A stretch of DNA of 64,000 nt from NCBI GenBank assembly GCA_027924585.1, contig BSBM01000440.1:12431501-12495500 (forward strand), given 5' to 3'. This DNA comes from Larix kaempferi (taxonomy: Eukaryota; Streptophyta; Pinopsida; Pinales; Pinaceae). A program made the position numbers and the translations under genes. Under the pieces are notes generated by a model that saw nothing but the letters and a program-made list of their open reading frames with translations, had not been told where the DNA came from and did no database searches. Of the stretch, positions 58,725-64,000 are shown piece by piece (positions within the stretch are counted from its first letter, which is position 1; the number at the start of each line of letters is the position of its first letter).

Positions 58725-59423
58725 TGTAAAATTAGTCACAATAGTTCTAATGAACAAGTAAATCAATCAAAATAGATGAAACTCAGAAAATATGGTGTGA
58801 ACTGTGCAAAACGCATGCATCAGTGCTCTACATCCCAATAAGGGTGAAAATACAATACAACACTATCACAATGGGTGATCAATTTGAATTGGCCAAGGAG
58901 GCCATTCGAATATACTGCATGGCATAACTTGGCTCCAACCAGGAGTCCTCATCATCAATCAGTGGTGCTCATCAATGCACAAGTCACTGTCAAACAGGTG
59001 TCAAACTGAGTCAAACTGAGTCTAACCTAGTGTAATAAGTGTAACTGATGGTAAGTGGCACTAATGTAGGGATGGAGGCTCAGTGGAGGGTGCATGAGGA
59101 GTTAAATGCACTCAGAATAGGTATTCATGTCTCATCAGAGGTCAATCAGAGTGATAACAACAATGAGAAGTCAGTCTAGCCTTAAATCAAGGAAAGACTG
59201 GTGGCTAACTGAAGTGAAACTGGACTGGTAGGTGAGAAAGGTTCTTTTCTTCAGTGGAAGGTGAGAACTGGGTATATGGCAGGCTATAAGGGCTTAAACT
59301 GAGTGGAAAGTAGCTCCCGAGTGCTGGGAGACTAAGGACTAGGTGCTGGAGGTACCATACTAATGACTGGGCAGCATGCCAATGCATGCAAAGTACATAA
59401 GTGAATGATGAGATATCCTAACA
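58725..59423 (-). repeat. Inner Copia 5' LTR
   Basis: This 699-bp LTR starts TGTAAAATTAG and ends GATATCCTAACA, followed by the duplication TGGAA (59424-59428). Confidence 0.88.
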
Positions 59424-59428
59424 TGGAA

Positions 59429-61835
59429 TACCATATCATTCTGCATCTTGGATGAGCTTTCTAGCCCATGCAGGTTTCCTCTTGTGAGAGTTCTTCTCAC
59501 GGGGTGGATCTATAGGTTCTTGTGGATCTTCAATTTCACGAGTTGCTTCTGGAATTGTTTCATTCATAGTGATATCTTGAAATCTGGATTCCTTTGGTTC
59601 TTCATGATATTCAATAGGTGTCTTCCTTGATTTGTTGTAGGATGATTCCTCATCGAATGTTACACCCCTGCTGACATCAATCTTCTTGAACCCTGGAAAG
59701 TATATTCTGTAATCCTTCGAGTTTTCACTGTACCCCACAAAGATGCCCTTCTTTCCTGAAGGATCTAGCTTAGTCCTCTTTTCCTTTGGGATATGTGTAT
59801 ATACTGGACAACCAAATATTCTGATATGGTTGACTTAAGGTTTCTTACCAGAGAAGACCTCTTCTAGTGTCTTGTTGTCTAATATCTTGTGAGGTGTTCT
59901 GTTCTGCACATATACAGCTGTCCTAGCTACTTCTGCCCATAGATGCATAGGAAGATCTTGGTCATGAAGCATTCCCCGTGTTGCTTCCATAACAGTTCTA
60001 TTATTCCTTTTTGCAACTCCATTTTGTTGTGGATTGTAGGGAGTAGTCAACTCCCTCTTAATCCATAAATCACTACATAGTTTCTTGAAATCACCTGAAG
60101 TGAATTCTCCGCCATTGTCGGATCTGAAAGTCTTAATCTTCTTATCTATTTGATTTTCTATCAAGGCTTTGAATTCCTTGAACTTATCAAACAATTCATC
60201 TTTATTCTTCAATAAGTAAACCCAAGTCTTCCTAGAGAAATCACCAATGAAAGAAACACAGTATACATACCCACTCAAATAACTGGAAGACATTGGTCCG
60301 CACACATCGGAGTGGATAATCTCCAAGATTCCTTTTGCTTTGTTTTCACTGCTTGGAAATGCCTTCTTTGTATTCTTTCCTTTTGCACATCCTTTGCAAA
60401 CACCTTCATGCTTTGATTGGATTTCAGGAATACCTTCTACAACTTTGCTTGCAATTGGTAGTGCTCTATAGTGCATGTGTGCAAGCCTTCTATGCCAAAG
60501 TTCACTTGGCTCCATGGATTCATGTACCATGGCATGTTCAGGTTGTCCCTTCAATTTGTACAATCCTCCCTCTTGCTCTCCAATCACTACTGCATCATCT
60601 ATGGTCTTACCCATTGGCCACATGAGTACTTGGCCATCTACAAATGCAACTCTAATTCCTTTTGCATCCAAAGATGATATGGATAGGAGATTCTTCTTGA
60701 GCCTAGGTACATAGAGAACATCTTTCATCTTCAAAGACTTCCTAGAGTCTAGTTTGTAGGAGGCTTCACCACTTCCTTTGATAGGATATTGATAGTCATC
60801 CCCAAGTTTCACTTTATGAGGTGACTCATATTCAGATAGATATACAAAGGATTCTTTAAACCCAGTCATGTGTTTGCAAGCCCCACTATCAATAAGTCAA
60901 TCATCACATCCATGACAGATATTACCTGTGAGAGCAGAGATTAGAACATATTCATCTTCACTTGATGAGTCATCACTTTCTGCTCTAGGTTTCTTCTTGG
61001 GTGGTTCATCATCCTCAGCATCATGAGCATGATATCTCTTCTTGCTACCCTTTTTCTTCTTGTTGACGTTTTTGTTGTTGTTCTTTTTTTTATTAGGACA
61101 ATCTGAGGCAAAGTGTCCCTTCTCATTGCATGCAAAACATCTTAGATCTTTCTTGTCTCTATGATGATGGTGTGGAGTTTTCTTGGGATGAGAATGCTCC
61201 CTCTTGAACTTACCTTTCTTGGTATGTGTTGTGAGAGCTTGATCTTCATTTCCATTCTTTTCTTCTCGGGCCACAAGCCTAGCTTCTTCTTGTGAACATT
61301 CATCCCAAACTCTATTGAAAGAGATTAGTTTCCTTCTTGCACAGGTTCCTTGGATGAAGGAGTCCCATGACCTAGGTAGGCCATTCAATGTGGTCATCAC
61401 AATTTCACCATTCTCCACTACTTCATCCATAGCTTCAAGTTGTTCCTTGATTTGAGAAACCTTACAAAAGTAGGATTGAATGGTCTCTCCATTCTGAAGC
61501 TTTACCCTTTTCAATTGGTTCCGCAAAGTCATCTTCCGATTTATGTTCTTTCCTTCAAACAATTTGGTCAAGGAGTCAAACATCTCCTTAGGTTTCTTTA
61601 GAGAAGACACATGGGGTATGAGATGGTCTTTGATAGAATCAATAATGATTCTCTTAGCCTTGAACAGGTTCTTCTTGTGTAAGGCCTTAGCCTCACCTTC
61701 CTCTGGAACTGGAACCTCTTCCTTTATGTAGTTGTCCAACTCATTCTCTTCTAGGATTAACCCAATCCTATACTTCTAGTCTCGGAAGTTATCAACCCCT
61801 TCAAGCTTATCCTCAATCTTGGTGTGGTGAGACAT
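59429..61835 (-). pseudogene. Outer Copia gag, protease and integrase
   Basis: One minus-strand frame starts at ATG 61833-61835 (MSHHTKIEDKLEGVDNF). Gag follows (MTLRNQLKRVKLQNGETIQS, LNGLPRSWDSFIQGT), with knuckle CFACNEKGHFASDC and a Lys/Asp-rich tail. Protease has LIDSGACKHM, with the catalytic Asp kept. Integrase has LWHRRLAHMH, CKGCAKGK, IHSDVCGPM, FRSDNGGEF and NGVAKRNNRT, where the third catalytic residue is Lys in place of Glu. Internal stops are TAG 61776-61778 (FRD*KYR), TGA 60897-60899 (just before LIDSG, normally Trp) and TAA 59835-59837. The frame runs into the inner element at 59428 and continues at 53393. Confidence 0.9.
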
Positions 61836-62690
61836 CTTAAAGAGTACTTCAAATGGAAATAGAAAATATTTAGGTCTTACCACTTGATTTTCTAAAAACT
61901 GGATCTGGAGCTAGATTAGGGTTTGTCAGAGAAACCCTAAATATTCAAAATGTGAATTTCAAGATTCTGAAAGGATAGAAAGATGCGCCTTGATGAGCTG
62001 ATCAGCCTCGTATACTCAAAATTTGAAAACTACAAAGTTTTTCCCTTCATAAATACTTTTCAATCTCTCGGATTCACTAGGGAGGACCAGGGTATTTTTT
62101 AAGGATTCTAATAGTATACTTAAGTGTAGTATTCTAGGCTATTATTTTGGATTGAAAAAAACATATATATAGATAGGTAGGCGAATATGAAATATGAAAC
62201 ATACAATTTACTATTGAAAATTGTAAATTTTGGCGAATATTATGATAAAACAACATATTTTATGTAAATATAGACGATATTAGAGACTAAAAATGACCAA
62301 ATAGCGAATTTATTTTTTGAAAAAAAGCCCCAAAAATAGCCATTTGGCGAAATTTCGCCCCTAAAAATTACCCTGGGGAGGACCCTGAATTAGGGTTTGA
62401 GTTTCCTGGAGCTTCAACCAACCAAAAAGTTTGATCCAAAGCTCTAAAATTTGATTTTTTCAAGGAGATTCTAGCTATGTCCTTAGATTTTAGAAATTCC
62501 TATTTTTTTGGAAACCCTAATTTTTAGGGCCAAACTCAAAATGCTCAGAATTGAATTCTGTCTCGACAGAAAAATGTGCCCTTCCAAGGAGAGTCAATCT
62601 AGACTCTTGCCTTTCATGATCTGTGGAGAGAAACCCAAATATTAAGAAGCCCTAGCTTCCGCAGCTGCATAGTGCCTTCTTCTTAGGTAA
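61836..62690 (-). other. Outer Copia leader
   Basis: This is the noncoding stretch between primer site and gag start. It contains the MITE at 62088-62375. Several TTAGGGTTT-type motifs (for example 61917-61924 and 62391-62398) occur. No conserved reading frame is seen. Confidence 0.6.
62088..62375. mobile_element. hAT-type MITE, 288 bp
   Basis: The ends are inverted repeats: CAGGGTATTTTTTAAGG at the left and, read inward from the right, CAGGGTAATTTTTAGGGG. It is flanked by a perfect 8-bp duplication GGGAGGAC (62080-62087 and 62376-62383), the length made by hAT transposases; CAGGG ends are also hAT-like. The AT-rich interior has no ORF. The motif GGCGAATAT or AGCGAATTT recurs, and a palindrome GGCGAAATTTCGCC (62346-62359) lies near the right end, as subterminal transposase sites do. 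Confidence 0.82.
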
Positions 62691-62702
62691 GCTCTGATAC
62701 CA
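62691..62702 (-). other. Outer Copia primer-binding site (initiator tRNA-Met type)
   Basis: The minus strand reads TGGTATCAGAGC, directly adjoining the TG of the LTR at 62703. It fixes the element direction. Confidence 0.9.
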
Positions 62703-63305
62703 TGTTAATTTTTCAACAATTTCATTCCATTATCATAAGGATCTCTTAGAGAATAACATGTACAACATATCTCTACAGCATATCAATCATAGACACAAAA
62801 GCAATCACACAAGAGACACAAAGTTTCATCGGGGAAAACCAAGAAGGTGAAAAACCCCGCAACTTCCTCGGAGATAAGATAAGCCACAATACAAGATCAC
62901 AATGATCAAACCCAATAAGATGTCTCTAGCTGATGCTCCTCCTCCTCCATTAGTGCACCACTTTCTCTCTTAGCTATGCAAGCTTGAGAAGTGAGTGAAT
63001 GAGATAAATGAGAGACACAACCTCTCTATTTATACACTAACTTGACCTGCCAATAATCCACTGGGGCTGACTTGCTAATCAAGCCTAATAACCCAACCAC
63101 ACATGCTAACCAGGGCCAACCCCACACTGGTGGTCTAATATCCCATCAATACAAGTGACGACACTTGTCGATGCACATGATGACACTTACAAATACAAAT
63201 GATGACACTTCCAATTAGAGGAATAATACATCTCTGTGGGATATACAATAAAGTACAAATGTAATAGATAGAAGAATATCTTCTAAAGTGACAAATACAT
63301 CAACA
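62703..63305 (-). repeat. Outer Copia 5' LTR
   Basis: This 603-bp LTR starts TGTTAATTTTTCAAC and ends ACATCAACA. The minus-strand TATA box TATAAATAGA is at 63025-63034, and is the one that would drive the genomic RNA. Confidence 0.9.
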
Positions 63306-64000
63306 TATTGGTATTAGTATTAGAATTGGGCACAATCGAGGTGGTTGGTTTTCCCCTTGCTGAAGTGTTAGAAACATGGTTCACACTAACAAGGTTATTG
63401 AGAAAATTCTTGACCTATGGAAATGTGGGGTACAAGTTAGTAGCATGTCCTTTCTTCCATCATGGAGTGCCTGATTGGTTGAGTCTAGCTGTAGGGGTAG
63501 TAATTTCTACCACAGGGGTTTTTAACTTAGGTTGCTCCATGCCCCCAACATTGGGTTAGTGACAACTGGTGGTAGTTAGGTCACAGGTGGTATTGACCCG
63601 ATAGGTGGTCCGATTTTGTATTCATGTCGGTGATACTGGGATACCCTCATTGTGGTATATTGGCTTTGGGGCCATTTCGATATAAGGTGGTCTCAAATAC
63701 CACACATGTATCTTCAAAGTGAGCCTGAGTAATGTTAGTTTGGCCATTACTAGAATTCCTTGTACCCTTGCGGAAGAGAACAAGAAAGGGACCTAGAATA
63801 TGGGTAGCACTGAAGGCTTTATGATCTGCTCAATGCCTCGTCTTGTAGAAGGTGCTAATGTTGGTCTAGAGGAGGCTTGTGACTTGTATTCATAGGTAAG
63901 GAGAAATATTTGTAAATTCCTAGACCTATATCAACATAAAGGGGAGAAGTGGATGATCCTAAGGTGGGTAGGATGTTATTTGGTTTTGTGTTGGTATGTG
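63306..64000. mobile_element. Old Tat relic, protease-RT spacer region
   Basis: This continues the relic cut at 49829. ATACCACACATGTATC, AATGTTAGTTTGGCCATTAC and GAGAACAAGAAAGGGACC (63680-63800) parallel the block at about 26895-26990 of the younger element (TACCATACAGGTATCCC, GTAGCCATTACTGG, GGGAACAAGAATGGGATGG) in the same order. No open frame remains. The right end lies outside the window. Confidence 0.5.

Larger units (their letters stand above)
53399..59423 (-). mobile_element. Ty1/Copia retrotransposon (inner), 6.0 kb
   Basis: The LTRs are at 53399-54104 and 58725-59423, with a perfect 5-bp duplication TGGAA. It has an initiator-Met primer site (58713-58724) and a polypurine tract (54105-54117). 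It reads right to left, in the same direction as the host Copia element. It splits the host frame between integrase and RT. The gag-pol frame has one frameshift near its start and at least eight stops. Confidence 0.92.
49830..63305 (-). mobile_element. Ty1/Copia retrotransposon (outer), interrupted by a second Copia element
   Basis: The LTRs are each 603 bp (49830-50432 and 62703-63305). It runs right to left: primer site 62691-62702, leader, gag-pro-integrase-RT-RNase H in one frame, 3' noncoding region with repeats, polypurine tract. Integrase before RT marks Copia. Flanking 5-mers are TCTTG and TATTG (four of five match). Without the 6.0-kb insertion and its duplication it is about 7.4 kb. 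The coding frame shows no frameshift and only four internal stops. Confidence 0.9.

Overview
The window reads as intergenic DNA from a land plant, probably a seed plant with a large genome. No host gene, tRNA, rRNA or CRISPR array is visible. Nearly all of it is LTR retrotransposons nested inside one another. I recognise plant Ty3/Gypsy lineages (one with archaeal-type RNase H and a plant mobile domain gene, typical of Tat) and two Ty1/Copia elements. The primer sites are initiator-Met-like or Asp-like, the TATA boxes are plant-like, and the short introns are GT-AG. I cannot name the species.

Left part (1-14400). A decayed Tat-like LTR (1-527 plus 12172-12599) is split by an 11.6-kb non-autonomous element with 2.9-kb LTRs (528-12171). 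That element has a primer site, a polypurine tract and a near-perfect target duplication, but no gag or pol (a LARD). An oppositely oriented related LTR (5033-6668) lies inside it. A truncated element with one LTR and an initiator-Met primer site follows (12600-14315).

Centre (14405-34108). A solo LTR of the LARD family is split by a 17-kb Tat element (about 15771-32734). Its gag-pro-pol lies on the minus strand. Between pol and the 3' LTR it carries a plus-strand gene for a plant mobile domain protein. That gene has its own TATA box, a leader intron, a 91-nt coding intron and an upstream array of about 149-bp repeats. The leader intron and the LTRs share an array of CGCGATG boxes at exactly 33-bp spacing.

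Right part (34109-64000). An older, heavily decayed relative of the same Tat family can be followed as a mobile-domain remnant (37000-37864 and 47459-48310), an archaeal RNase H remnant (48400-48831) and spacer-like sequence (49480-49829 and 63306-64000). A 9.6-kb Gypsy element (37865-47458, plus strand) and a Copia element (49830-63305, minus strand) are inserted into it. The Copia element contains a second Copia element (53399-59423, duplication TGGAA) and a hAT-type MITE (62088-62375, perfect 8-bp duplication).

Every element coding region is broken, mostly by nonsense codons where glutamine, arginine or tryptophan is expected, so no intact autonomous element is present. The most notable system is the antisense, intron-containing, promoter-bearing mobile-domain gene inside the Tat element. 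Its convergent arrangement with the RNase H gene recurs in the older relic.
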